DNA of 31,161 bases, from contig BOAV01000023.1 of NCBI GenBank assembly GCA_026002045.1, positions 1 through 31,161 of the forward strand, given 5' to 3'. The notes under the pieces were generated by a model. It ran no database searches. It worked only from the letters and a program-made list of their open reading frames with translations, and had not been told where the DNA came from. Below, piece by piece: positions 31,036 to 31,161 of the stretch (the stretch's first letter is position 1; each line of letters begins with the position of its first letter). The DNA comes from Spirochaetia bacterium. Lineage in GTDB: Bacteria > Spirochaetota > Spirochaetia > Treponematales > Breznakiellaceae. Position numbers and translations under genes: made by a program.

Positions 31036-31161
31036 CCAGAGTCTGTAGAAAAACAATAATTATTAACAACTCTTTACAGGTTCAAATATTTAAGTAACAT
31101 CATTTCATTATACATAGATTTCCATTTTCCCGCCGCTTGTTTTTAGGCATAGTTCTTCTTC

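Overview
The window looks like chromosomal DNA of a Treponema-type spirochaete, most likely a gut (termite-hindgut-like) species. This is inferred from the moderate GC content, a substrate-binding protein that follows the treponemal pattern of a signal peptide ending in FAGGRKD, a large single-pass TPR protein of the kind linked to spirochaetal periplasmic flagella, and plant-polysaccharide genes (GH51 arabinofuranosidase, an FGGY sugar kinase, a GH20/GH67-like protein). No species assignment is proven.

Layout. (1) 1-1850 is one edge of an integrated element: the start of an IS200/IS605-like transposase at the left window edge, two hairpins, a small gene translationally coupled to a tyrosine integrase, and a tRNA-Val(CAC) whose 3' end faces the integrase. 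(2) 1874-5802 holds a 1044-residue TPR membrane protein divergent from a secreted protein with a glycogen-binding-like fold. (3) 5872-9010 is a minus-strand run of PHP phosphoesterase, XRE/cupin regulator and acyl-CoA synthetase. (4) 9112-12651 is a sugar kinase plus glycoside-hydrolase-like pair. (5) 12652-13444 contains a HicB-HicA toxin-antitoxin pair bracketed by two copies of the same terminator cassette. (6) 13502-18187 is a four-gene BMP-type ABC importer with 4-nt gene overlaps. (7) 18184-25763 is a purine-biosynthesis block, purM-purN-purH and purD, interrupted by an oppositely oriented GH51 gene, with a CNNM/CorC-like membrane protein downstream of purD. (8) 25823-28317 is a radical SAM (SPASM-like) plus glycosyltransferase operon. 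(9) From about 28400 to the right edge the DNA becomes AT-rich and resembles a chromosomal integron cassette array. It has imperfect palindromes ending in GCACATAAC and GTTATGTGC, a Zn-ribbon gene, an orphan membrane protein, an MNT/HEPN toxin-antitoxin pair whose HEPN gene is frameshifted at an A-tract, and a 110-bp palindromic MITE-like insertion.

How the parts fit. The sugar kinase, GH-like protein, BMP importer and GH51 suggest use of pentose-rich plant oligosaccharides or nucleosides, although the substrates are not proven. The purine genes are housekeeping. Both ends of the window are accessory DNA (integrase island on the left, cassette-like array on the right).

The most unusual global signal is a short near-palindrome, CAGTATTNCTG. 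A 10-base core occurs six times exactly, with several one-base variants. Copies lie in both orientations and in several reading frames, are concentrated in the pur genes, and one copy forms the entire 11-bp spacer between the convergent GH51 and purH stop codons. A second unusual signal is that three minus-strand genes have good promoters whose -10 box lies only 6-8 nt from the ATG, implying leaderless mRNAs.
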